A DNA stretch of 64,000 bases from Rutstroemia sp. NJR-2017a BVV2. Lineage: Eukaryota; Ascomycota; Leotiomycetes; Helotiales; Rutstroemiaceae. Of this stretch, positions 36,009 to 48,383 are shown piece by piece. Location of the stretch: assembly GCA_002946415.1 (NCBI GenBank), contig NJPS01000013.1:1-64000 (forward strand), written 5' to 3'. The position numbers and the translations under genes were made by a program. The notes beneath the pieces were generated by a model that was not told the DNA's origin, did no database searches, and saw nothing but the letters and a program-made list of their open reading frames with translations. The stretch's first letter is position 1, and the number at the start of each line of letters is the position of its first letter.

Positions 36009-39000
36009 CGGACTTCCTTTGGTATGGGGAGGACAGGGAGGAGTGAATTGGTTTCGCTTATTTGTTTTTTGCTTGCTTCTTCTTCTTCATGTCTGTCATT
36101 ACTTTGTTCACTATTCTCTTTTACTTCTTTTCAGGAAAACTGCCGCAGATGGTGGTAACGGCCTTTTCATCAATATTACTCGCACACTTGGATAAAAGTC
36201 TGCAGTAGTTGGAGCAATCACGCACAAGTTCTTGTTCTTGTTCTTTCACCAAAAACGCGTTTCTTCATACGACTTCTTGCAACCCGAATTTCGCTCTACA
36301 TTTACGAAATATTTCTTCTTTTTGGAATAGAACACGAAACGTAATTTTATTTACAGCTTGACACATCGTTCTCCAGATCATTGACAGCTGTGTGTGATGG
36401 ATCAACGGGGAGGACTTCTGGGGGCAGGAACCCTCGAGATAGTACTTTACACAGCCTCAATGGTGCGGTCGTTATCCTATTCGAACTGCGCTCTTCATCA
36501 ACTTCTTTCGATACACGATCTTCACGACTTATGATTCCCACGCCACGGTCTGCCATTTCCATAACCTGAAGCTGCGGAACGACCTGCGAAAATACCACCA
36601 AACCATCATTGTCTTCCACCAAGAATCTCAACATCAACAACAACATGAATCCCAATTCACTTCCCTTACAGCCATCACAAAAGCCGAATCTAAATTCACT
36701 CCCCTCGCATGGGCTGAGCAACAACCAGCTAACTAACTAAACACTTGACCATGCACTCACTTGGCCTTCTTGCTTTTGGTTGTTCACCGCCTACCTACTA
36801 GCAAGGAGTGCATACACGCGATGATGTGATTGTGGGAATGGATGGATGGATGAATGAGGGGCTGGTTCTCTCATCTCATCTTCTCGGATCTGCGCGTCTT
36901 CTTTTCTGTTTGGCCATATGGACTATTACATCTACCACATCACATCACATCAACACTCATTCATCCATGCCCCCTCATTACCGACAAGATCTTCCACGTT
37001 CTCATATTTCACTCTCCTTTTTTCAACTGATTGGCAATGCAAGTTCCCGCAGAAACCCCGCCATGTTGCCGAAGATGTGTTATGTTTTTGGAGGATCGAT
37101 AGCTGGAGGACAGATGATTGTTTATGAGATAGGGGAGGTCTTTTTGTTTCTGCTGTCTTGGAACTTCTTTCCTATTTACCTATTTAGCTACTGCGCACTC
37201 GCTTTTGCGAAAAACTTACCACTTGTTCGACGAATACATGTTGCTGGGCTGGATTGGATGGAGGGGGCTGGATTGAGCTGAGCTGGATTGGAATGAGTTG
37301 AGCAGGATTGACTTTTTGAGCGTAGTGGAACGAACTTAAAACAGGATATGACTGAAACATTATGAATACATAGATAGGATAACTTAGACAAATACCAGCT
37401 TTATGTTCCTTTCCCTTCCATTCCCCAATTGCTTTATTGCTTTTGTATTTGTTTGCCCCGACTACCGCTTGCTCTCCACCAACTGATCAAAAAGGAGTAG
37501 GGGTCTGTTTCGTGAGATATGAGTGGGCTATGATTGCTTTGTGATGGTGATGGTTTGGTACTTCTATCGAGTTCACTTCCTTTACTATGTTTGCTGAATA
37601 ATGCCATAGTTCTGATATCGAGATTCGAGGATTGGGGGTGAGTAGAAGTGAGGGAGGGGAAAGAAGAGGAAGAGAGAGAGGAAGGGAGAGAAGGATACAC
37701 TCACTTCTTCTACATGCACATACGAATTTGGATGGGGATGCAGGCACTTATCGCAAATCTTAGTCTGGGATAGGAAATGACCGTAAATATAGGTAGTACT
37801 GCGTCTTTTGGGAAGGATTTTGTTTGGGCTCTTTTTCGGGGAGGAGGAGAGGAGAGAGGAGGAGAGAGAGAGGAAGAGAGGAAGAGAGGAAGAGAGGAAG
37901 AGAGGAAGAGAGGAAGAGAGGAAGAGAGGAAGAGAGGAAGAGAGGAAGAGAGGAAGAGAGGAAGAGAGGAAGAGAGGAAGAGAGGAAGAGAGGAAGTGTG
38001 AGTGGGGAGAGGGGTTACTTGGCCACCGTTTCACTCACTGCTGCTCAGGCGCCTGTTCTACAGATTTGGATCTGGGCGGAGGTTTGGATCGACGATGAAG
38101 TGGCGAGAAGGAAGGAGTGGAAGGGAGGAGAGGAGGGTGAAGACTCTGAAGAGAAACGAATTCACTGCTTCATGAATAGCGGGAATGGAGTTGGGAAAAC
38201 GACAGTGAAATGTGGCGTGTTGATAACAGTATACCACGATGACAACAAAACACTCCATAGCAGTAAAAACTTACAAGGGCGAGGAAACTCGAAAGAACCT
38301 TCGACTTGGTTAGCGACACACTCATATAGGTCGCAAGCAAGAACACTGAGAACCAGGCCAGTCTCGCGCAGGTAAACAGTAATGCTACCGCTTGTATTCC
38401 GCAGATACTTTCATCATTTTCCCAACTGCCATGGTATTTATATAGGCCAGGGAAGAAGAAGAATAGATGGAAGCAGCCAGAACAAGGATATTAGGCAAGG
38501 AAAACAGTGAATTATCCGCTCGTGAATCGCTCATGCCCACATGGGGTACGAAATAGGATTAAGTGTATAAATATCGAACTCCTCTCCTGGCTCGCTCTTA
38601 CCCTTGGCAATGGCAATTGAACTCACATTGGACTGTGTTCAGTTCTTTTCTGTGACCAGCTAAGTGGGGAAGCTTATTGCTTGTGTGAAGATGAGGAACC
38701 TCTAGATACAGCTGTTTCAACGCACACATAGATAAGGTAAGATTGTGTGTCTGTCTCCGACGGAGATAGGCTTGCTTCCTGGATAGACAATGATATGAAA
38801 GTGATGATGACAGAAACATCATGATGAATATATAAGCAGGCTGGTGATAACAGTGTGAAGTAACAGAGCGACAGCACCAGAAAGGTCTTAAAGTAACACA
38901 ACACGGGCGTGGCGAAAATAAAGGAGAAGTCAAGTCATGCAAGAAGAAGAGGAGGAAAAGGCTTTACTCCACGCTCTGGTGTATAAATTGAATAGGCAAC

Positions 39001-39444
39001 GTGAGCCGGGTTAGAAAAGAACGGGAGTGAAAGGTGTTTATACTCACTGGAGACGGCATTCGGCGAAAAGAGTCGAAGTTAGAAACAAGCGGGGGACAAG
39101 GAGTGGAATGAAGCGGAGACCCGAGGGCAGATAGTGGCCGCGTGGAGTGGGAGAGTGACTAGCCGACGGACATTGAATGCATGCGTCGAGAGCCAACAGC
39201 ATTTCAAAACCACAGGAAGAAATGGAGACAGGAAGAAAAATAGAGACTTCAGAAAGTTCAGATGGAGATGTCAATACCGTTACTTGAGGCACTGATACAA
39301 TTTGGCGCTCAACTACCTGCCAAAGTCTTCAACAACTGGCCCATCTCATCAGAAATCGTACAGTATATGATATGCATAATCTACATCCTCCCCATCCCTT
39401 TTATTCCACGCATATCATGAAGTGGCCGCCCCTAAGCCATGAGT
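36009..39444. other. Gene-poor interval (3.4 kb), possible unresolved minus-strand gene
   Basis: No gene model is firm. A 125-codon ORF at 36347-36724 (-) has a normal residue mix but no recognised family. Between 37.4 and 39.3 kb the minus strand shows five strong GTRAGT donors (near 39049, 38627, 38276, 38026 and 37702) and short open segments, described under findings. A 126-bp GA-rich tandem repeat lies at 37871-37996. Confidence 0.4.
37871..37996 (+). repeat. AGGAAGAG x16 microsatellite
   Basis: Almost perfect 8-bp unit, about 15.75 copies, preceded by imperfect GA-rich sequence. The other strand reads CTCTTCCT, a long pyrimidine tract. ORFs across it encode a Leu/Ser/Pro repeat (-) or an Arg/Glu/Gly repeat (+); both are products of the repeat and not evidence for a gene. 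Confidence 0.95.
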
Positions 39445-40681
39445 TTATAACCCTAGTCCTGGAAAATCATCATCATCCTTGTTGGCTTCCTTCCTCACTG
39501 GCAATGGCTTCCGCTTGGCCAACGCCCTTTCCATCGCTTGCCTCCTCAGACTTTCCTCCGTAACAGGTTCACCTAATCCTGGTGGAGGTAGCCAAGTAAT
39601 GGTGCCAGTCTTGGCAGCCTCCAAACGCTTTTGTTGACCTTGTTCGCCTGCTCGACCGAGAACTCCTGCTATGACTTGTATACAGCGGAGACTGTTCATG
39701 TCAGTATATAATATCACAAGAGAAAAAATCTACCCACCTGTCATCATTTGCAGGAATAGGATATGTAACCCAAGTTGGATCCGCATCAGTATCAATAACA
39801 CCAATGGTTGGAATATTATTCAAACCACACTCATGCAACAAGATATAATTCTCCAAGGGATTCAGCACCACAACCAAATCCGGCTTCAGCGCTTTCCAAT
39901 CCGCTAGTTTGTCCTCAAATCCAGCTATTGGATTATCATTCTCATCCAATGCCTTGATTCCACAGCTGGAGAGAATTTGATCGCCATTGGTGATTGAACC
40001 CGGAGTCCAGCGATTAAACAAGTGACAGCCTTTAGCTAGCGAAGCGGCTTTTACAACAGCAGTGTCTTGACCGGCGCGCGTGCCTACAAAGAGAATGAGA
40101 CCACCATGGTAGGCTACTCCTTCGACGACTTTGGCTGCACGGCGCAGATGTGCGGCGGTTTCCTCGAGACTTATAATGTGCACGCCTTGTCTGATACCGT
40201 AGATATATCTTTGATTTGCTGGATTCCAGAGACTTGTCGCATGGCCCAAATGACTCTGGCTTGCCATCAAGAGTTCCAGTGTGATTTCCTTGGGAGATGG
40301 CGGGTTGGTGATAAGTTTATGTGGTTCATAGTGTGGTGCTACGACGGAACCTAGCCTTGCGGTTGTCTTTTTAATGTGTCTGAGGGCTCTGTAATTGGCG
40401 GCGACGTCTTGGGTAGGATCTTTGGGTTTGCGTTGTTGAGGAGGGACAAAGTTACGGGTGAGGTGGAGGGAATTTATTGTTGCCTCGATCGAGTGGGTTT
40501 GTTTCTCATGGTTGTCTATTGAGGCTTCGATGGAGGAGGTTTCTGTTGAAATGGTACGGAGTTGGGACAGTCGGAGGGGTGCAGCAAGTGCTTTTCGGCC
40601 TACATAACAGATCAGTACATGCCGGTGAGTATAGAACAATCACCAAATACCATGCCGTATCGCAACATTTCTTAGAATCAT
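39445..40681 (-). CDS. MRP4: Mitochondrial ribosomal protein uS2m (MRP4-like)
   Basis: Minus-strand exons 40681-40651, 40599-39738 and 39691-39445 give 379 aa. It is the S2 protein of the mitochondrial small ribosomal subunit. The first exon encodes only MILRNVAIRH plus one base, and starts a presequence that continues as GRKALAAPLRLSQLRTIST. S2 signatures follow: MASQSHLGHATSLWNPANQR (signature 1), RYIYGIRQGVHIISLEETAA, ILFVGTRAGQD, FNRWTPGSITN, PDLVVVLNPLENYILLHECG and NIPTIGVIDTDADPTWVTYP. After the S2 core, the third exon adds a C-terminal extension (GEQGQQKRLEAAKTGT to the Lys/Asp-rich end), as in other fungi. The junction NDD/SLRCIQVIAG restores the conserved DDS motif. The assignment is firm; the first exon is chosen from presequence character and frame. 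Confidence 0.93.
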
Positions 40682-41030
40682 TGTCGAGGTGTTTACTGTC
40701 CCCGCGCCATCTCAATTGAGACTTTTTCGAGATCTCGGACATTGATATCGCGCTAGTGGTGGTGTACGCTATACTAGTTTCGGATCCAATTTCTTGGAGC
40801 TCGAAAATTGCCTTGTAGCACATCGCAACACTGAGATATTTTAGGACAATAATCTGGATATTAATTTATTAAGGAATATATTAGGTTGTAAAATAGGGTA
40901 TTTGAGTTGAATTCAGGCAAAACTATGAGACTAATATAGAAGGCATCACAATCCTTGCACCTCTGTCCACAGATGGAGGTCTATAGAGAAACGAAGTCTA
41001 ACAACATATACGTCACTTTGCTATCTTGTA
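40682..41030. other. Intergenic region between uS2m and CBS-PB1 gene
   Basis: 349 bp, AT-rich. It holds the promoter of uS2m and the 3' end of the upstream gene on the same strand. No site is named. Confidence 0.5.
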
Positions 41031-43273
41031 TTAACGGCTCGTAAGACGAGCCAATGTGAAGACTCCAACAATGACGACTGCAAGAGTCACGATTGCTCCC
41101 GGTAACAACAGCTCATTTGGTACTCCTTGGATGACTTGGGGTTCGGGTGTTGGAGCGGCTTGCTTCCGGGACTTTGACTTGACTCGAGGTTCATCGTCAC
41201 TGTCTTCCTCCTCTTCAACAGTGCGACGTCTACGGATAGTCGAGGTCGGTGTAGGTATATGCTGGGGGATCGGAGGCTGAGGATCGAGGGTCGCAGTGAT
41301 TGGCGGCTTCTCGGGATCGTGAACGAACAAATCCACCTTATCCCGGTGATTGCTCCGGGCCAGAACGATAGCTTCAAGGAGATCTTGATCTGTCGTGATT
41401 GAAACAGAATCTCCTTCGTCGTCCAGGTAACTAAGAGCGAATCCAGAGGCACCAAGCTTGCCATCCTCGTAAGAAGCTGCCCCGCCAACCACATCGACTT
41501 CAGACCCTAATTTGCTGATCACCGCCGAAATAAGTTCCCCAAGACCATGGCTAGCAGTTATCTGTACTCTATGGACACGACCACTGGGAGCCTTGAACTT
41601 GAAAGCGAACGGCACATCCTCTGGTGGTAAATCCATGTGGCGACTGACATGTGAATGTCCGGGGGAATCTGCACCAAGATGAGAAGCAGAATCACCCGGA
41701 GCCACACTAGCATCAACTTGACGTTCATGACCTCGCGAGAAATCAGGCGACATTAAAGAGCGCCCACCACTGGGGTGTTGATGGCTGCCGTCTCCGGATA
41801 ACACTGATTCCGTCTCATTCTCCAACGACATCCAGAACTTATTCCATGCTGGCCCACTATCACTCTCTCCAGTTGACATTGTGTTAATTTGTTCCAAAGT
41901 AGCGTAGGTCAGCTTGAGAACGTCCACCATTCCGACAATCTCGCCTTGGTCATTCATGACAGGTAAGTTTAGGTAGTGGCCATCTGTTAAGGTTAGTAAA
42001 GTTATGAATCATCACGGCATTAAACCTTACCATGCATCTTTCTCAGCGCAGCTTGAATGCTCATATCCATAGGAGCAAAGTCAGGGTGTGGAGTCATGAC
42101 ACGAACGACGGAACAATTCGAGGGGTCTAGGCCAGGAGCAATGACACGAAGAACAACATCTTTACTAGTGAAGATACCAGTGATTGAACCCCCATCTTGG
42201 ACAAGAACAGCTGTGGTGTGGTTTTCTTTCATAAGTGCAGCAGCTTCCTTCACGGATGTTCGTACTGTGACAGTAGTGGGGGGCACGCCAGTCAAGACTG
42301 ATTCTAGAGTAGGTCCGGACATTTTGGATCGAAGGGCCTCTACATATTGTATAATCTGCTGAGGTTGACTGGAACCCAGCTCGGACTGCACACCCTCAAG
42401 CGCATCATAGAGCTTTCTAGACGAACTGTAGGCTCGCTCCAGCTTTTCCATGGCATCGTAGAAGCATTTTGTAATGTCGAGGATACCAGAAATATCTTGG
42501 TTCTCATCCATCACTGGCAGATGACGGAATCCTTTCCTAACCATCAAATCTAAGGCATCGGTGGCACTGGTATCTGTTCTGGCGCAAAGAGGATTCTTGG
42601 TCATAATTTCCGAGATTGTGATATTGGCGGCTTTGATGCCGGCACCCACCACCCGGAAAGCCAAATCTTTGGCAGTAAAGATACCTGCGATACGGTCGTC
42701 ATCGTCGGTAACAAGGACACAATCTTCTCTCTTCGCTGCCATCAACTGCGCAGCCTCTGCCACGGTTGTATTCGGCTTTATCTGCAGGGCCTGACTTGGT
42801 CGAAGCGCAAGGACGGTTCCGGGAGGGGCTTTTCTGGTCTGCCGAGCGCGGTTTGTCGCCTTATTCTTCTTACTGAGGTCCGTCTCGATCTTCCGCCGGA
42901 TGGCCTGTGGAACAGTTAACTTCAGCTTGCTTTTACTTTTTGAACGTCTGAGTTGCGGCATTTTGATTTGCTGGTTAAGAAAGGTACCGAAATTCTTGAC
43001 TGGAGAATTTTGTATAGGGCTTCAGGGTGGAGGGGAAATATGACAGGAGGGATTTTGTATATATACCTCATCTCTTTTGGATTGTTTTGCTCTACTGGCA
43101 CTCATACTGGATCCACCGACTTCGCTGTGTGTAGATGGAGTGGGAGCACTTGCATGAGACTCAAGTGCTGGTCGAGGGATGTTCGAAGCAGGACTATTGT
43201 TGAAGGTTGGCAACTGCCCGCGCCCTTGACCGCGATTTGGCGTCCCACGCATAGTGCCAGTTGTGGATGCCAT
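41031..43273 (-). CDS. Four-CBS plus PB1 domain protein with C-terminal membrane anchor
   Basis: Minus-strand exons 43273-43067, 42970-42031 and 41983-41031 give 699 aa. The disordered N-terminus (1-70) is followed by a basic stretch (RRSKSKSKLKLTVPQAIRRK). Two Bateman modules: CBS pair 1 at about 120-240 (NTTVAEAAQLMAAKREDCVL, IAGIFTAKDLAFRV, GFRHLPVMDENQDISGILD) and CBS pair 2 at about 300-420 (TSVKEAAALMKENHTTAVLV, GIFTSKDVVLRV, YLNLPVMNDQGEIVGMVDVL). A PB1 domain lies at about 506-610 (VPFAFKFKAPSGRVHRVQIT and the acidic YLDDEGDSVSITTDQDLLEA). One membrane helix ends the protein (GAIVTLAVVIVGVFTLARL). CBS pairs usually bind adenine nucleotides and PB1 mediates pairing. The first junction (KRDE/QIKMPQL) makes the exon at 43273 the true start; Met at 42961 is the alternative. 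Role unknown; tail-anchoring is inferred. Confidence 0.92.
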
Positions 43274-44474
43274 GGATAATTATGCCTCGCAGGCACTTAT
43301 GATGCAAGGTATGCGTGGTTATGAAAATTCAAGCGGGTGGTCTGGTATCAAACGAAGAGTCCATGCAAATGCAAATGCAAGAGTGGGAAGAAGACGGGTT
43401 TCAAGAATTTCAGACGAACGCAAAGCAAAGTCTGCTCCGTCTTTCGTTCTTAATTTCTACACTTTTTTTGGGGTTGTTTCTTTTTGCTACTGAGACTTTT
43501 GAGGGCGGTGTTGATAGGGAAACCCCGATCAGCTCAGGAAAAATTGGAATTTGGGAAACAATTTTACGATTTCGCCCGACCGAGGGGGATTTAGGAAGGG
43601 AGCGAGCACGGGGGCAGCACGGGGAGCACAGAAGGGGAAGGGAAAAACATGAGATTTCACGATTTTAGTGATTGGTCAAAAATAGAAATATTGAATCAGA
43701 TTCAGAATAATCTAATTGCGAAACAATCGTCTCATTCATTGGGCAATGTGCACTCGGAATTGCCTTTGTGCACCGTGCCGGATTTGTGATTGGATAAAAT
43801 GGCATAACATTATGGAAATGTCCCAATCGATCGATTTGTGTAATCGGCATATTAATTTTCCGATCTTGTTTACACGAACCTCTGTATTGCCTCATGCGAT
43901 TGGGTGGCTGTTGTACTTCGTAACCGTGGTTGCCGTCCCAACGATTAATGTTGTTGATTTTGACGCCGTGAGATAACATGAAGCTCTTAGTGAGATGCGC
44001 TGGACTATCTAAGCCTTCAAAGCTGCACCTCCTCCGCGTAATTGTCCCTTCTTTCCATCTCCACATCTTCACAAATTACCAAGAGCAGTACTTTCGTACC
44101 TCAACATCTACTCTACATCTACCTCAGCTCAAAGAAAACACTCACTTCCTCTACCTGCGAAGACTTTCATTAAAAAGTACAGAACCACCGCCTTTTCTCG
44201 ACCGCCTTCAAAGGGCTGAGGAAGTCCCATATTTTTCATACAGAATCGGACAGAGTCCACAACTGCTGAGCAGTCCTAATTATACCCATTTGCCCGGCCT
44301 AACGGCTTGCGCTGCGTGAGGTGCGCATCCATACATGCATGCATCTGTGCTTTTATGCATCGTCAATCTTTTTCATTCATCTCTCTAATCGGTCACATAG
44401 TCTCGGAACATACAGGTTTGCTTAATTGCAATACTTTCAATCGACGACACTTCCGAACTCTTCTAGCATTCATA
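43274..44474. promoter_or_regulatory. Divergent promoter region (1.2 kb)
   Basis: It lies between the CBS-PB1 gene (-) and the C2H2 factor (+). The right 450 bp have the pyrimidine/CA-rich look of a long leader. In-frame upstream ATGs at 44307 and 44355 precede the chosen start of the factor. No other gene is supported. Confidence 0.5.
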
Positions 44475-46820
44475 ATGCTGTCTAATCCAACCAACAACCT
44501 TCAAACCCGACACCGACAACATCGACGCCAAAATTCGACTCCGACCGCGTTCGATGCCGTGAAGGTAAACAACCTGCCGACCGTCCAGAAACATGGCCAC
44601 CGCCGTGGAATGAGTCTGGATACACGACGACGACCAACATCACCGCAGGTACACACAGTAAGCGATACTAACCTAGGATATCAAACGACAACACCACAGC
44701 ATATATTGCGAGAAACGCAGCAGCAGAGACTGGTTCGCCCGGGCCAGCAACAGTTCATGACATACGACAATGACGAGAACCAATTTATCCCATCACTCGT
44801 CGCCCCGCACCGACAATCGTTCGATGCCGGATGTACAAGCTCATATGGTGTGATGGCGCCTCAACATCAACATCAACATTCATACTCCTTTTCCGGCTCC
44901 ATGAACGCGATAATGCCCGTCGACCCCAACTTCCCGGGGAACAACGACTTCGATTTTTTCGCGCCTAACGCGGCAATGACACCCACATTCATGGAATTCT
45001 TCGCAGAATCGGGCATTCAAGATGTCAATTCACAACCAGGTTCAGCAAACCACAGCAGGAGGTCATCGAGGAGTATTAGCGGTGTCATCCTAGATCGCGT
45101 CGCCCAATTCGAGAACTTGGCTTTGAAGTCGCCCGAACGGCCTCTTACACCACCAAATCAAGACTCTTCAAGTAGGTCGACGATGTTGCTCCCTTGACCT
45201 GCTCTAATTTTGATAGATTACTTTCCACCAACTCCTCTGGACAGTCCCTTCAACAGGACGATCAAGCAAGAACATATCCCGCGACGATTTCGCGAGGATT
45301 ATGACACGTCCATGGAGGAAACGATCAAGCCGAAAAACAATAGAAGAGCAAAGACTGTATTCGATGAGATGCGGCAAGAAGCTGAGATGAAAGCCGCGCC
45401 AAGTCCACCTAGATCTGGGCCAATGCCTTCATCTAGCACTTTTGATTCCGCGCCAATGCCAACATCAAATTTCTTAAACATGTCGAACATGAACCTCGAC
45501 TTTCTGAAGAATGACCCACAATTCCCTCAACCTCAATTCTCGCCTACTTCCTCGAATGTTTCACATGATGTATCTTATCCTTCGTCACCCGAGCAATCAC
45601 AGGCGAAGTCGTTCCGAGATCCTTTCACCAATAGACCTATCTTGGAGGCGACAGAAGCATCCTACTCGTTACCGAGTTACCATAATGGCCTTCCTATTTC
45701 AAATGCTGCTTCGAGCTCTCCGGTTCAATCTGCCTATCGTCGATCGGAGTCGGTTTCGAGCATCAACCTAGAGGAATCCATTACAGATACCGGCATTACC
45801 ATTGATGACATCGCGACTTATATTCAAGCGCCCGATCCAGGTGATACCAGATGGCTTTGCTTGTATCCTGACTGCGGTAAGCGATTTGGTCGAAAGGAAA
45901 ACATCAAGTCCCATGTGCAGACTCATCTCGGAGACCGACAATTCCAATGCCCGCACTGCCACAAGTGTTTTGTACGGCAACATGATCTGAAACGCCACGC
46001 AAAGATCCATAGCGGAGTAAAGCCATACCCATGTCAGTGTGGGAACAGCTTCGCGAGACATGATGCTCTGACTCGTCACAGGCAACGTGGGATGTGTATC
46101 GGTGCCTTTGAGGGCGTCGTGAAGAAGACCGTGAAGAGAGGTAGACCTAGGAAAAACCGACCAGACGACGAAGAAAGAATTACTAAGTCATCTCGAACTC
46201 GAAGCAAAAACAAGAACATTTCTTCAACATCATCTTGCTCGGAGTATTCAGAGAGTACATCAGCTCATTCGCCACGCAGTGAGATTGACCTACTCGACAG
46301 CAAGTCCTTCAGTGACTATGAGTATTCGCAAAGTTCATCACTGAACCATGGTGGTCTTGAATACGTCCGCGAGCGATCTTCATCAATCGCAGCATCTTCG
46401 ATAACGGATTGTGTTTCGCCGCGAGCCATTCAACCCGTTCGGGTTCCTATCACACTTAGCGCCCAGTCGAGCTTCTCCGAGCGTCTTCCATCCCGAGCTC
46501 CATCGTCGTCAAAATCTTCGCAGAGTAATTATTCACCGCCTGCGTTGTGTGAGTCTTCCTCGTCACCAGCGACCAGTAATAATCTCTACGACCTCGATGC
46601 TGTCTCTAACAGCGGTGAATTAAGTAGCTTGCCCAACATCACAGAACAAGACGATATGTTCCTGGAAGCTTTCGCTGCAGCGGCCGCAAGTAATGGAATG
46701 TCTCAACTTGAGCGTGATCCAGACCTTTTGATGGGCAAATTCGACAGCATGTTCTCGGCAGCGACAGAGAACGATGAAATGTTTAGAAGTGAAGAGGATG
46801 TCTTTTTCGGAAGTCCATAA
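44475..46820 (+). CDS. C2H2 transcription factor, Swi5/Ace2-like
   Basis: Exons 44475-45171 and 45217-46820 (45-nt intron) give 766 aa. Three adjacent C2H2 fingers lie at about 444-525: CLYPDCGKRFGRKENIKSHV, then CPHCHKCFVRQHDLKRHAK, then the degenerate CQCGNSFARHDALTRHRQRG, which ends with Cys rather than the second His. This arrangement, followed by a basic KRGRPRKNR AT-hook-like segment, matches the Swi5/Ace2 family, which controls late-mitotic and cell-separation genes in yeast and development in moulds. The N-terminal part is disordered, with short conserved-looking blocks (RRQNSTPTAFDAVK, RRGMSLDTRRR, and YFPPTPLDSPF right after the intron). The C-terminal part is Ser-rich and acidic, likely activating. 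Start 44475 is chosen for its similarity to family N-termini. Confidence 0.87.
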
Positions 46821-48383
46821 TCTTTAATTCACTGTTGCGAGGAAACACTTCTGATTCGAGATTGTAAATTACAGTATGGGATTCTTTCATTGGGGGTATG
46901 GATAAAATTGGCTTGGGGCTAGGAATGGTGTAGGCTGCGAGGTTACCTTTTTTTTGTTGTTACGAGCTGGGACTTTGACGTTCTATTTTGGCTGTTCATC
47001 TATCCATTCCTTTGGCGTTGTTTATATGTGATATTTTGTTTTATTATATTGATGAGGATGAGGATGAGGTGACGAGTATCTGTTGAATGAGTCGAGGATA
47101 GGATACTGTAGTTCTACGTAGTAACAATCGTGTTGAAGACACTTTCCATTGCATCTTCTGTTAGTATTCATGCCAAATATATCGTGTCTGATTCTGCTGC
47201 TGTTTGGAGGGTTATATGATGAAGAGTTTATGTGTCCCATATAATTGTCTGCCTATAGGTTGTTGGTTTCGTTTATAGTGTCCTTGCTCTACCGTGTATT
47301 TCCTCGTCCGTGTCTTCTTTCCTGCTTGCAAATCCCTTTCCTCCTACCGTCACATCATCGCATCTCCCACTATCGAAGATCCTCCTACTGCGCCTAAGAA
47401 CATCAAAGCTAAACTAAATAACGCCACAAGTCAGCCATGTGGCTGAGGTGTTTTTCTCGTTGACTGACGACCACTAGTTTCCTGGATGTAGTCATTCAAT
47501 ATTTCTTATTATAACGCTATCAATCTGCAGGTTATTGAGAATGTGTCATACTAATACTTAGTGATTAGAATGCTATTCTTTTACATGTCTGGGAATTGTA
47601 TCTCAAGGTTCGTACATGTCCTTAAGCTTCCATTTTCTATCATTTACTGACGAATTCCAGAACCCATATCGATGATTCAGTGAGTCTAATACGCTCTGTA
47701 GATCTAAGGCAATATTAGAGAACGGCGCGATGGCGGATCATCACCCAAATGTTGTATTCCCTTGATCAACAGCAGAGGAAGCTGCAAGAAGTATACTCTT
47801 GGGTACTCATGTTTGCGTACGATGTCTCGTTTATCTATAAACGTCGTCCATAGTTCTCTTCACGAAGGTTTGGGCGAACCAAGATGCACCTGCTCCTGCT
47901 GCTCAACTTGGTCCAAAGAAAATGGTGTCCTAACCTCGCGCATACGATAGCTCTGTTCAGACCTCATTCAAAATGGGGCTGGAACTTCTCCCCTAACAGG
48001 ACCCGTGCAGATGCATATGTACATTATCATTTACCTCAGGAGATTGGCACCTCCAATTTGCCTCCAAAGTGCCCAGCGAATTCTCTACCGCGAAGCCAGG
48101 ACTGAATTGACCACAAACAGTTTAGCCGCAAACTATCGACATGTACTGTTGATGACGACTAGCTTACCAAACCTCAAGACCACAGGTTAGTATCACTGGA
48201 AAATAAAAGAGCTCACTACTACCATTGGAATTGGATGTCAATAGTCCATAAGGACATGCTCGATCAAGCTCGTAGCATTAATGAATTTCTCCCACACACA
48301 CATCTTTTACTCCTTTCAATCAAACAAAAAGCAATCGGAATTCAGCTACAGTTCTACATGGCAACAGACCCGAACGTGAAACC
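46821..48383. other. Gene-free interval (1.6 kb)
   Basis: 3' flank of the C2H2 factor and promoter of the ubiquitin-like gene. A short GATGAG repeat lies near 47051-47068. No gene or RNA is supported. Confidence 0.5.

Noticed and set aside
36347..36724. 125-codon minus-strand ORF
   Set aside because: Normal residue mix but no recognised family, no splice partners and no convincing leader. Noted in the interval entry only.
37871..37996. Possible CRISPR-like array
   Set aside because: The 8-bp units are directly adjacent with no spacers, and the genome is a eukaryote.
37585..38034. 149-codon ORF with LFLSSSLP repeats
   Set aside because: It is the translation of the CTCTTCCT microsatellite. 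The opposite strand is also open, as expected for an 8-bp repeat without stops.
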